Source: Drosophila miranda
Lineage: Eukaryota; Arthropoda; Insecta; Diptera; Drosophilidae
NCBI RefSeq assembly: GCF_003369915.1
Contig: NC_046676.1
Span: 14,924,001 to 14,988,000, forward strand
Direction of reading: 5' to 3'
DNA length: 64,000 nt
A program made the translations under genes and the position numbers. Positions within the stretch are counted from its first letter, which is position 1. Every line of letters begins with the position of its first letter. A model generated the notes under the pieces. The model saw only the letters and a list, made by a program, of their open reading frames with translations. It searched no databases and was not told the origin of the DNA. Below are positions 22,454 through 34,900 of this stretch, in pieces.

Positions 22454-22549
22454 TAACTTGACTTACCAAACCTGGGTTCTGCATATTGTTAATGCGAATA
22501 AAAACATTTCTGCCAAGAGGGGCATTCGTATTCGTTAAAAATGAATAGA

Positions 22550-22555
22550 TTTATT
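22550..22555 (-). terminator. RyR poly(A) signal
   Basis: Minus-strand AATAAA, 352 nt after the RyR stop codon, the first canonical hexamer found on that strand. Confidence 0.55.
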
Positions 22556-22906
22556 TTAAAATGAGTTAAGAACATGTTGTTTTATACGTGCTAGAATCGT
22601 CATCATTATCTTTTGGAAAAAAGGTCGTCTCCCACCTACATACGTACACATAGATAGTTGTACATTTATGTATTACTCGTATGTTCAAATAATTGTGTGG
22701 GGGTACATTGCATATGCACATATGTATGTATGCAAGTCTTAAATTACATCTATAAAGTTGACTAGGTAACAAATTCCAGATGATATCAAAGTACCAAACG
22801 AATCAGTAGAGTAGTAAGTAGTAGATACAAATTAGATGCCGAGTCCTTGGACCGACTTGGGCCCAGAAAGCGATCAGATAGTTGGTAGGAATGCTGGCGA
22901 CAGCGG

Positions 22907-25900
22907 CTAACCGCCACCGCCGCCGCCAGATAATTCGTCCTCGTATTGCTTGCGGAAACAGTCACCCACCGGGAAGAAGTCCCAGCTGCGCTGCTGGTAC
23001 ATATTCCACACGTACGTCTCCTGGCCGGTGTACTCGGTGTCCGGTTTGTTGATCAAATGCATCAGGAAGAACATGTAGTTGGCCAGGTTGTGTTCCTTCT
23101 GGACGTGGGTGTCGAAGCCATGCGGCACTATGTCGAAGAAGTCCTTTCCCATGCCACATATAAAGCAGTTGGACTCCATGTTGTCCTTGACCGACTCTAG
23201 CTGGTCACGGAGCTCGCCGAAGGCGTCAATGATCAGACCCTGGATGATGGCCAGCAGGATAATGATGACGAAGAAGAAGAAAGTGATGTCAAAGATGATG
23301 CGATACACCTCGTACTCGTCCCCGACAGGATCGCCAATCTCGTCTCCAATACCTCCGCCCGCTCGCACTCCCTTGTACAAATGGAAGACGAAGCAGGTCA
23401 GCATGTCGTGGCACTTCTTGTCCACCATCTCGTCCTCCTCCTGGATGTAGAATTTGCGGAAGAAGTTAAACGCTATTACCGTATAGATGTAGACGATAAT
23501 GGTCAGCAGCATCACGGTCAGGACCAGCTGCTTGCCGTTGTGCGTGACCGACTGGAGGATCGTGCGCAGTGTCTTGAAGCCGACGGCCACATCCAGAAGA
23601 TGGGCAGCGAAGAAGAAGTTGTTGAAGTTGCCCATAACCGAGAAGCTAAAGTACCACAGCGAGTAGAGAAAGGCGTTGTCCGTGAATGTGACGCCCGCCT
23701 TCCACACCTGGTAGCGCCAGTCAATGTTCATGATGTACTTAAAGATGCCCGTTTCCTCGCTCTCCTGCGCCGTGAATGCGCTCTTCTCCATGCCCAGCAG
23801 ATTTGAGATGGAGTCGAATTCGTACGTCTCGCTGTACTTTTGTCGCACCTTCTTCTTGACGAACTTGTCCCAATAGTTGACCGGGAAGCTCTTGGCCGAT
23901 ATGACCAGCTTGTCCCAGTGCGACTTGAAGTCATCGTCCTCCGGCTGCTCGGCAATGAAGAGGCCATCGAACTCCAGTCGTCGGGCGATCTCCTTCTCAC
24001 GCTTGAAAATAGCCAGCGGCACCTTCAGGTGGTAATAGGCGATCAGCATGGCCAGCGACACGAGCGAGTGGAGACACGCGGCAATGCGCAGTACGTGCGC
24101 CATATAAAAGAAGTCCTCGTTCACGTGCACAAGCTCTGGTATCTCATCCTCCATTTCCCCGTCCCCGGATCCGCCATCGCCAGAGCCTCCAAATCCAGAT
24201 CCATTCATGTCCACACCTGCCCCCGAACCGGAGCCCAGAATCAGCTCCTCCTCGGCAGAGCCCTCGGATTCACTCTCGAATGAGGTGACCTTGTAGAAGA
24301 GCAGCATAAAGTTAATGCTGAAGGCAAGCACCAAGGCGACATATTTCAGATTGTAGAAATTCCTCGCCAGGAAGCTGACGGCCCTGTGCGTGTACTGCGA
24401 AAAGTCGATCTGGTGCACCGCGGGTGTTTCCTGTGGGGCTGCCGAAGACTTCTTGGCCTCGGCCTCAATGGATGCCATCGCCGCCTCTTGGGCCTTTTGC
24501 GCCTCCTGTCGCTCCTGAGCCGCCTTCTTGGCCGCATCTCCGCCTAGCAGATCTACAATGCTGATTGGCTCCTGGTAGGGCTCGCCCTCGGCCAGTTCCC
24601 CGGCAATGGCTGCACCATCCTCGGGGCTAGATTCGCCACCTTCCTCCACCGAGGAGTTGCCAGGGGATTCATGAACCACCACCTTGTACACGCCGTTGTC
24701 CTCTTTGTTTATGTCCAAGCCAAATGCCTGAACGGTCCCAGGCGGCTCTTCCAACGGTAGCGGCGGCAGTGCTCTGCCAAACGTCTCCTCCTCGACCACC
24801 GGCAGCTGATCCTCCTGCTCAGGGGCGGGTCCGCGCATCAGGTTCAGGAGTATGCCAAAAATGTAGCGCACCACGCAGAAGTGGGCATAGCCAGTGTAGT
24901 AGAACATGTAGAAGATCATCTTGAAGAAGCCGACAATCAGCTCTGGGATGGACTTGGTCTGCATGACGCCAATCTGGTGCTTGATGTTTGCCGGACTCAA
25001 CATGTGGATGCCGAACTTGAGACCCTCCTTGACGGCGGTGATGGTTCGTCTGATGGGGTCCCGAGCGGCGCGCTCCTCCTCCTCCTCGCTCATGTACGAA
25101 CTGTAGGCGGTGTCGCGCCTCACGTTGCCGCCGCCGTCGTCGGTGGCCATCAGGCCAGAGGCATGGGTCATCTCAAAGATGGCATCCTCGCAGAAGTTGA
25201 CAAAGGCCTCGAGCTTCTCCTTGTCGCCGCCCTCGGTGACGATGGAATAGAAGAAGGCACGCTTCGATTCGCGAATCTGCGGCTTCTCCCACTGCTCGAT
25301 GTTCGAGTCCTTGATCTCGAAGTAGACCCGCTCGATGCGCTTCGAGCTGCCCAAGATCTCGATGCGACCCAGGAACGGCTCGAAGTAGTTCAGCACCGAG
25401 CCGGCCGTCTCCAGGAAGCGCGCCAGGCGCGGCTCATTCGGCATATGCTCGCTTAGGTTGGTCAGCAGAACAGCCAGGTTGAAACCGATCTCCTTTGATG
25501 GTTCGTGGAAGCGTTCCACGAAGGCTCTGTAGTCGATCTTTCCCTCGTGATTGCGTTCGCAACAAGCCAAAAGGAAATCCATTTCTTCCCTGCAAAATTT
25601 CAATTGGGAAAGACATTAATTCGATAGTTAGTCAAGGATTCCCTCTCCTTACAGTGAGTAGTTCTTGGATTGCTCCATTTTCTCCCTAAAGTCCTTGGGC
25701 GTGACCCAGCCTTCGTTCTTTATGTCGATCTCATGGAAACTGGGCGATTCAATGAGGTCGGCCAGTTTAAGGAACATATCAAAGTACTTGAGGATCAGCT
25801 CCACATTCGATGCGGACTCCACCAGAGTGTCCACCATCTGTTTGCCAATAGTACCTGAAAGTGAAAGAAATATTATTTAAGAGTGGATCGACTTTGACTT

Positions 25901-28900
25901 GAGTCCCCTTTTGATGCGACAGTACCATTGACGACATTTCCTTCCAGCATAGACAGCATCATGGTGATCATATCCTTTTGCAAATTGAGCAGCTCCTTCA
26001 GCAGATCCACCTGACTGGAGTGCTTCGATAGCTTGTCCTGCATGTGGGAAAAGAGAAAGAGGAAGCCTCCGACTGCATCCCACAGACGAGAGTGGGCCAG
26101 AGCCTGCTGATTGAGGGTGCAGGGGCCCTGGATGACCTCGGTGAGGGTGTTAAACACCTGGCTGGCCACACCGATGGCCTTGAAGAAGTTTGCCTTGCCG
26201 GCGGGATCGATGATCTCCTTGCTGGAGTAGTGCCAGTAGAAGTCCATGATGGACTCCTGCAGCCGCAGCAGATAGTCCACAGTGCAGATGACCACGTTGA
26301 CGGTTGTCGTGTTGCCGGCCTGTGTCCTCAGATAGTTCTGCCATTCTGCAAGGGGATAAAGGTTCGGGGTATGGCCTGGGGGTAAATGGTTGTGGACTCA
26401 CCCAAATTGTGGCCCTCGCAGGTGAGCTGGATGAACCGGAAGAGTGCGCACGTGAACTCGGCATCGTGCATGTTCTTCTCGCCTGCCGCCCCCTCGGAAC
26501 CTACACCAAGACCTGCACCCGCACTCGGAATATACTCTTTGTTTTTTTGTGTTTTGTACAACGATACACGATTCGGGGATATATCGGGATGGTTTGGTTT
26601 TGATTTTGGTTGTGGTTGTGGTTGGCATGCGAAACATGGTGGTGGGTGGGGGAATAGTTGGTTGAAAGGAAGTAGAGTAGACACAAATCAATATCGAAAA
26701 CTAAGAAGAATATGTGGTGGCACCAGCGAGAGCGGCGATCCCAGCAGTAAAACAAAAGTCACAGAAAGAGCAGGCGAAAGAGGAGGAAGGATGGCAGGAG
26801 GCAGACCAGATGCTGTGGAACTTACCCTCTGCTTTGGTGTTGCGCTCAAAAGCGTCCAGATCGAGGACACTGCACGAGTTCATCAGGCCAGCAATCGACG
26901 TGAAAAAGCCCACATCCTTCTTCTCCTTCAGATGATTGAGCATGCCCATTTGGATGTCGATGTTGCCGCCGCGCAATATGGCGATGCCGAGATTGAGTGT
27001 CGTCATTACCATCTCCGAAGGTATACCTTTGGAGGCGGAAATGTGCAACAGCACCATTTCGGCAACGCCACGATTCGAGAGGCGGGCCTGATGGAAGAGC
27101 AGCTTCTGCTTTTCCATCTCTTGTTCCTATCGAATGATGGTTATCGAAGCAAAGAGATTAGCCCAAACAACAAAAGTTGTGGTGTTAGTAAGATCTCCCC
27201 ATTCCCATTCCCATTCCCTTACCATTAATTCCCTCATTCGCCACTTGGTTAGACATGTCCCAAGGGGTTAGTTTTATTGTTAGTGAAAAGGATCGGTTAG
27301 TTAGTACTTACATGGATGCTGGTGCCCTCCCCCTCTTCGGCACCCTCACCGCCCTCCTCGTCGCCGCCCTCCTCCTCCTCCTCGCCACAGGACTTGGCCG
27401 TAATCTGGGCATACGACATATAGAGCAGATCCTCCTGCAGTGCGCCACTCCGTTCGGTCATGGCACCGCGACAGAATGTGGTCACCAATTGGGTGAGTGG
27501 ATCGGGCTTGCTGTCGGTCTCCTCCTCATCCTTTTTGGACTTCTCCGAGTCCTCGAATGACTGCGTCAGATCCTCCACCATCACCTCCTGGCCGACATTC
27601 TCCTCGTTCAGCCATTGCTCGTGATAGGTGCGGGCAAAGATGTTGCAAGCGCGATGTCTGCCGAAATATAAAGCTCATTAGTTGGGTGGATCAATCAATC
27701 ATGGATGGACCAAGCATGCATGCCTTTAATGAAATCAAATTAGTAAACGAACGACAAATAAATAAAGTAAACCAATAATGGAAGAACCGAAGAACGGAAC
27801 AAGTGATCCTCTGCCTCTGCTCTTTGCAGATCTCTGGGAATGTAGGGAAAGGAAATTATGGAGATTGAAAAGAGAGAGAGAGAGAGATCAAAATAAATGA
27901 AACACTTATTTTGATGTGCGACTAGTCTACCACCTGCTCATGCGATATAGATGCTTGGCGCGTAAGCTTGAAATGACCGCCTGGCGACGCGCCACCGAAA
28001 TCTTTGAACTCCAGCGTTTGGTTCTGTTCTTGGAGGCGGCTGCCTAAACGTGCAGAGTGGAGCGGAGGAGTGGTTGGAGCGAGCGTTTGGTTTGATTTTT
28101 TTTTTTGACAAGCATTTGGTCAAGCATTTTTCATAAAAATATACAATAATACAAATGGATTTTAGAGAAGAGCAGCGCGTACACATTAGTCAAGTTGTTA
28201 TTGTTGTTGTTAGTGGTGTAAAAACAGTACGAAACAAAAAGCTGATTGAGGATGATAGACGAATGGATGATGGTAGGCAGCGTAGGGCTTTGGACAGATC
28301 CAACTCAAGGCTCTGGTTAGTACTATTACAATATATAGAGACATATAGCAACAGTCTCGCGAGTCGATCATTCAAGGAGTTAATCAATCGGCAATCGGCC
28401 ATTTATCGCCTGGGCATTAACCTGGGTAGAGAGTGTAGCGATGTCTGACGGAAACATGCGATTACGGCACGCTTCCTTTGGATCGACACAACGCTCCTGT
28501 ACACATTCTTGCTCTGCTGTTGCGGATGGTCGATCTGTAAATGTCGATTCGTACACGGATACGGTCATCATTTGGGTTAAATGAGAGAGAGAGATTGATT
28601 TTGTAGTTGATGTTGCGAAAGGAAAATAAAAATAGAATGATTAAAAGTTTGTCGTTGAGAGAGAGAGAGAGGGATTTCAAGAGACCAAGAATGAGATATA
28701 CTGGAGAGCCTAATGGACCTGCACTTACCATATGAAGGCCAAACAGAACCTTGGCCATGGCCACTATGCGATCCACTGTCTCCTGGGTCTTGTCTTTGCC
28801 CTTCTCGTTTGAGTTGACGTTCGCCTTCTCCAGTGCCTGCTCGTCCACGGTCTCCTCGCTCTTGCCCAGCTTCGAGTAGAGATAGTGCTGCCAGGACATC

Positions 28901-31900
28901 TCGTCGGAGGGATCCAGCTTGTCGGGCAGCGTCAGCTGGTTGCGCGCAAACTCGATCACATCGTACTCGGTCATCTTCTTCAGGTACCGATCCTTGCAGT
29001 GCTGCACCAGCTCCTGCTCCCGTCCAGCAAACAGATTGAGGCCGACGGGCAGCAGGCGCTTCAAACACGCCACCATCAGACTCGCCTGCACCTCCTTGTC
29101 CTTGTCGCGCTTCTTGTCCCTGTTCTTCTTCTTCTTCTTCACCTTGCCACCGACGGCGGGAGCGCCCTCCGATATGGCGGAGCGACGCGTGGCCGTGGGC
29201 ATGATCAGGGCCATGTTGTCGATCTCATTCGCAGAGATAAAGTTCTGCTCCTCTTTGAGGAAGTACTGGCTCTTGGACCAGATGTTGAAGATCTCGGCCA
29301 CATGGTTGTAGAGCTCCTCGGCCTCGGGGATGTTGTCCTTCAGCCAGTGGTTACGCTGCAGATCCACGTACTTGATGAGCAACGGATAGAACGAGTAAAT
29401 GTCGCGCACGAGCAGATTCCAGTCCTCCTGCAGTTGCGTCTCCACCTGGGAGGTGTCGTCGGTGGCCGACTTGATGAAGCCCCGCATGCTATCCTCCTTG
29501 TGGAGCATGTTCTCGGTGCGCTTCTTCACGCGCTCCGCCAGAGGCAGGAACGGATCCTTCAGTAGCTCCTCGGACGTGTTGATGATTATCTGCTGCGTGT
29601 AGGCCGCAATGCGGGTCATCCAGGGGGCATTGTCGTTGCCAATGTTCTTCTTGATCATCTTGAGCACATTGCGCAGCAAGGGGTTCATGTGATCTGCCGT
29701 GACCATGGTCACATGATTGCCACTGGTGGGACTCACATTGTCCGGGCCCTGGGACCACCAGAAGGGGAGGTAGGCACACAGCAGCGGCAGGATGACGTCG
29801 ATAATGTGTGGTGCATCGTTGTACGTCTTGTCCGACTCCACGAACTGGTCCACCTCGCTGAGAATGGTCTCCAGATTGGGCATGCACTGCTCCATCTTCA
29901 CCATGATGTCCTGCGCCTCTAGCGAGTGGTCCGCGATGCGGTTTAGCAGCGAGTACTGGTTGTGCTTGTTCAGGTGAGGCTCCAGATAGGCCACAGGGAA
30001 GCAGGAGCTGTAAGCGCCCAGGCACGAGCCCAGGGCCGGACGATGCCGCTCGATCTCTGTCTTCAGATACTTCCGGTCGTGCGTGAGCGTCCCGTCCGTG
30101 CCCAGATGGTAGAGTGCGGCCAGTATCTTGTATGAGGCCACCTGGATCTCGTCGAGCAGCAGATCGCTGCCGTAATCGCAGGCCGCCAGGTGATCGAACA
30201 TCGCCGTCAGCACGGGCAGCACCACCTGATTGACATAGCCCAGCGACGTGGAGGTCTTCAGGTGCGTGCCTCTCAGGTGGCTGTACTTTCCGTCCTGCAG
30301 ATTGAGGATGGTGTTGCCCAGATCGTCGGACGTCTGGTTGAAGAACGTCAGCATGGAGGTGCGTATGAATTCGGGGCAGTTCTTGGTCAGCGTCCTGGCA
30401 TCGATGCCCTTGACCAGCACCTGGAGGCAGCGCACAGTGATGCGCACATCCGGCCCGAAGGCGCTCAGGCGGTTACGCAGAAGGGCCGCCAGTTTACAGA
30501 ATATGGAGGCAACCATTTCCTTCTCCTTGAGCGAGGCTGCTCCAATGTTGTTCGTGGCCGTGGCAATGGCAATGAAGTAGTTGCGGTGCGTCGAAAAGTA
30601 CTTCTCCATCAGTGGCAGGACCACCTTCGAGAAGAACTTGATGTCGCGCGTGGCCGTCTTGAAGGAGGTGCGACGACTAAAGGTGGTCGATGGCTTAAGC
30701 AGCTTCATGTTAATGGTGGCCCTATCCAGATAGGCGATGAGCTTCTCCAGCAGCGAGTATGAGAATCTCAGCTCAACGGCTGCCTGTGTGGCTCCACCCT
30801 CCTCCACAGCGCCGCCCTTGGATGGTCTACAACGAGGTTAGGGATTGTGGCTGGTATTATAGTAAACCGGAATGGATCTCCTGCTGATGGGGACTCACTT
30901 GTGCAGCTTGTATCCCTGGTACTGCATGTACTTGAGGAACTCCTGCGATCGTTCGCGATCCTTCTTTTTCTCCTTGTCCGTGAGCAGATCGTACGGCACC
31001 AGCTGTGGATGGATGACGCCTCCGCAGCCATTGAGCTCCTCGTTCTTCTTCTTGGCCCAAATGTCGTGGGAGTTCTCCGCCAGACGTTCGGCCATATTCT
31101 GCATCTCCCTGCTGAGCGTTAGGTTGCTCATATCCACCGGATGGGGATTGTAGTTGAAGGGACTGCCCTCGTTCTGAAAATCGTGCTATCGTTGTTAACG
31201 GAGTGGTCAGCAGAGGGAGCGGGGTTGAAGTTTCAGATTCGAAATAAATGATGAAATGTTGGAAATATGGAAAAGGCGTTAGAAAGATTGGTGTTGGATT
31301 GGAGCCAGATGGGGGAATGGATTAGTCGGGTAAACGCTGGAAAACTGCTACATACAATCTGAGGCTTCGATTGGCGACGCGTCGATCCACGATGATTGAG
31401 GGGGACATCCACCTCCGAGTGTTCCACGGTCCAGCCAATGGCCAATAGACCCTTCAGGCACTCACGCACTGGATCACGGTAACGCTCCCGTTCCTGCGAA
31501 AGCATATTATTTCATTATTCAATATTTCTACACAGTACAAAACGGATTTTAAATAAATCTGTGAAAGTATTACATGATTATATAAATATATATTAGAGAT
31601 TAGATTATTAGATGATTATAGATCGGATCTATTTATATATATTAGATGAGTTTTTAGATGATTAATAGAATCGATCAGTGGATCGACAGATTAGATGATG
31701 ATGGATAATCAATAGATTTGATTTGATGCGTTTCCCACACGTACATATTCGGTGAGCATGTTGTAGGGCTTGAGGCGGGGATGCTTGCGATCGTTCTCGG
31801 AGCGGATTTCGCCATAGGTCCAGCTACCCTCCAGGCGGCGACTGGCCCAGGCGTCGTGATAGTGCTCGCTGAACTTCTGTACCAGAGAGTTCAGATCGTT

Positions 31901-34900
31901 GTCCAAATGGACGCTGTTCGTGTCGATGGGATGGGGCACGTATTGCGGCTGGTCCGGGGCACCCATCTGGCGGCCGTAGTAGTCCTCGTCCGTGTTCTTG
32001 GATAGACTGTAGTCGGGCGGTAGGGCGCAGCCGATGGCGATGAGGCAGGGCAGTGCTTTACCGAACAGTTCCGGGTCATAGTCCATGTTGCTGAGCGAGT
32101 CAAAAATGTTGGAGAACAGGAGCATGGTCAGGCGCTTCTCCTCGTCCGACGACGCCCCGTACGAACCCTGGCCTTGAGTCGACCCATAGTACTTGGCGCA
32201 GCGATCGAAGTGAAGGGTGAGCAGCTGTAAAGGCAGAGAGAAGCCGTATAAGCATATGGGATATCTCTATTTACCGAACCAAATCCTGAACCTACCCTCA
32301 GTGCCACAGTGGTGTACTCGGACAGCTTGGACACATCCACAGTCAACTTGCGCAGCAGCTTGAGCAGCATGGCAGGTTGCATTTGGGATGTGAGGGCCAC
32401 CAGAAAGTCGGAGACGGCCTCCCGCTGCCCCTTGGTTAGCATACGGTTCTTCGATAGCCGGTAGACCGTGTGCAGAGTGGCATCCAAGAGGCTGGCGTAG
32501 TTCTCGGCCTCGTTGTAGAACTTGGAGTGCTTGATGAGGAGGGGTAGGATGGAGTTGCCGATGTAGCGATTCATGGCCAGGGCCATGTCGCTCTCGGAGC
32601 CGTCGCTCTTATCGAGAATGGTGGCCGTGCGCAGATCGGGCAGGAAGGCGTCCTCCAGCAGGCGATAGAACAGATCCTGTGTCTCGATGCCGTATACGCG
32701 CTCCAGGAAGAGCACAATGCTCTGCTTGTTGTTGGGCAGTAGGCCGGAGGGCATGTCCGTTTTGGCCTTCTCCTCGCCGGGCCCCATCTGGGTGAGAGTG
32801 AACTTAAGGCTGAGCACACCCTGCAGGTCCTCCAGCGGCACCAGAGATCTCAAAATAGCTCTAGCTCTCAGCGACTCGTTCTTGCCCTGCTCGATGACAG
32901 AGGCGTCAGGGGCACAGCGGCCCAGCAGGTCGACGAGCGTACAATAGAAATTGAGTATGGCGGCACCCGTGTCGATGTAGTCCTCGTCCTCGTCGCTTTC
33001 GGGCAGCGGATGCGTAAAATTCAGACCGGCTATGGTGGTGCCCTCGGCCTCGTCCTGCATTTTACAACGATCCGAGATGCGCTCCGACATGCGATTGGCC
33101 TCAACGATGGCCCGGAAAAGACCTTCCCCTTCTCCTCTTAGAGCCGGTCCCAAGCACTCTGGACGACGGATAAGAAGACGAATGACAAGGTTTGCATTCT
33201 CCTCGACACTCTCGCCATTGACCCACACGCAATAGCGCAGAAAGTCCAGGTAACGCTCGCCCTCAACGGGATCCCAGCCGAGATCGGGATACCCCTTCTC
33301 GATCAGTTCCGAATTGCTCTGCAGGCCGCACCTGGACAGATACACGGCGATCTTCTCCAGGTAGTGTTCCCTAAGCGCCAGAGCTAATTCTGTGTTCTCC
33401 ATCAGACTCGAATATGCCACGTCCAGGGGTGTGGAGCCTCGCAGGCTCGGCCGTGCCAGCAGAATGTTGGCGTTGTCCAGCAGGAAGTCAAAATGATCGA
33501 ACATGGCCTTCTGGTTCTGGCGGCCGGTGCGGCAGAAGTAGCACAGGAAGCGACAGCAGGCCACGACCATCTCGTGGGACGTGTCCTTTTCCTTCGAGGG
33601 CACACCCTCGCCTCCCTCGGGCTGGGCGGGTGCGTCGCTCTGTGCCTGGGCCCGACGTCCCAGCGTGTTCATCATCACGGCCATGACGTTCTCGTGTACG
33701 CGCAAGATGCGTATCAGATCGGGGTGCTGGAAGAAGGTAGCGTTGTTCACCAGCTTCCAGAGACGTTTGCGCATCAGTTCCTCCTCTTCCTGGCTCATTT
33801 GGACGGGCAGCAGGGCGCGTATCTGGCTAAGGCCCACCCACATTTCGGCCACATCCTCGCGCGCTCGATTGTTGATCACATATGTCTTCTCCAGCGCCCG
33901 CACCAACTCACCAACGGTGTCGTATTGGCGCAGCAGGAGGCTGAACATTTCACGAACCAACTTGGGGTTCTCGATAGGCGACTCCTCTGCCCAGCTGACG
34001 ATTTGCTTGATGAGAACCTTGCGGAACACCTCCTCGGGTGTCTTCTTTTCCGGCTCCTCTACCTCCTTGGGCCCCTCCTCCAGCTCCTTGACCGTATTGA
34101 TGAAGTTATAGATCTTCGTGATGGGCCCTGTTTTGATCTCCTCGATCGCTGTACCGCTCTCGGTACCGTCGGGCTCCTGCAGCGCATTGAGCGACACCTT
34201 CTGCATGAGGCTGTCGTGAAAGTCGCCCAGTCGGCCGCGCAACTCAAGGCCACAGGTGCAGTTGTCCTGGTCATCGGACTCGAGGTTCTTGAAGCACAGT
34301 ATCTGATTCATTTGCTCGCGCGGCGGACACCGGAACTCCTTGGTCTTTTTGGCCGCCACAGCACTGGGAAGATCCGATTGTTTGATCTCGATATAACGAC
34401 GCAACTGATCGGTTTGCAGATCGCCCACAAAGTCGTGCGAGAATGCAATGATGCTCTCCACCCGATGCCGCAGCTGGGTATCGTACAGATGATGCAGCAG
34501 ATAGCACATCTGCAGCTTGGCACCCTCTGCCATCTTCATGGTCAGCAGTCCCTTGCGGTGTTCGTCTTTGCCCTCTGAAAGGGATCATATCGGATCAGAT
34601 CATATCATAAATGATCAAGTCGAAACTAATAGACGTTCCGGGACGTTGTCTTACCTTTCTCGAATTTAGCATCCCATGTCTCGGGATCGACCATTACCAA
34701 CAGCTTCTGTACATCTTCGTCGGTGAGGACACCGACCAAGAGCAAGCGATCTGTGAGCTTAATGAGGGGTCTACAATCATCAGAAGCAATCGTTTCATGA
34801 GGCAGTTCTTTTCTGGAGCTATGGCAGCTTCTATGGGGGATATACTTACAGGAACAGGTTCTCGTTGGTCCAACCGATCGGATCACGATTGTGCACCTGA

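Larger units (their letters stand above)
21930..22906. other. Convergent 3' region between CG8272 and RyR
   Basis: AT-rich sequence with tatatgta/tacatatg-type repeats (22085-22160 and 22260-22360) and no coding frames. It contains the poly(A) signals of both flanking genes, 95-105 bp apart. Confidence 0.7.

Noticed and set aside
22946..25456. Long plus-strand open frames opposite the last RyR exon
   Set aside because: Antisense shadows of high-GC coding sequence; no similarity and no splice context.
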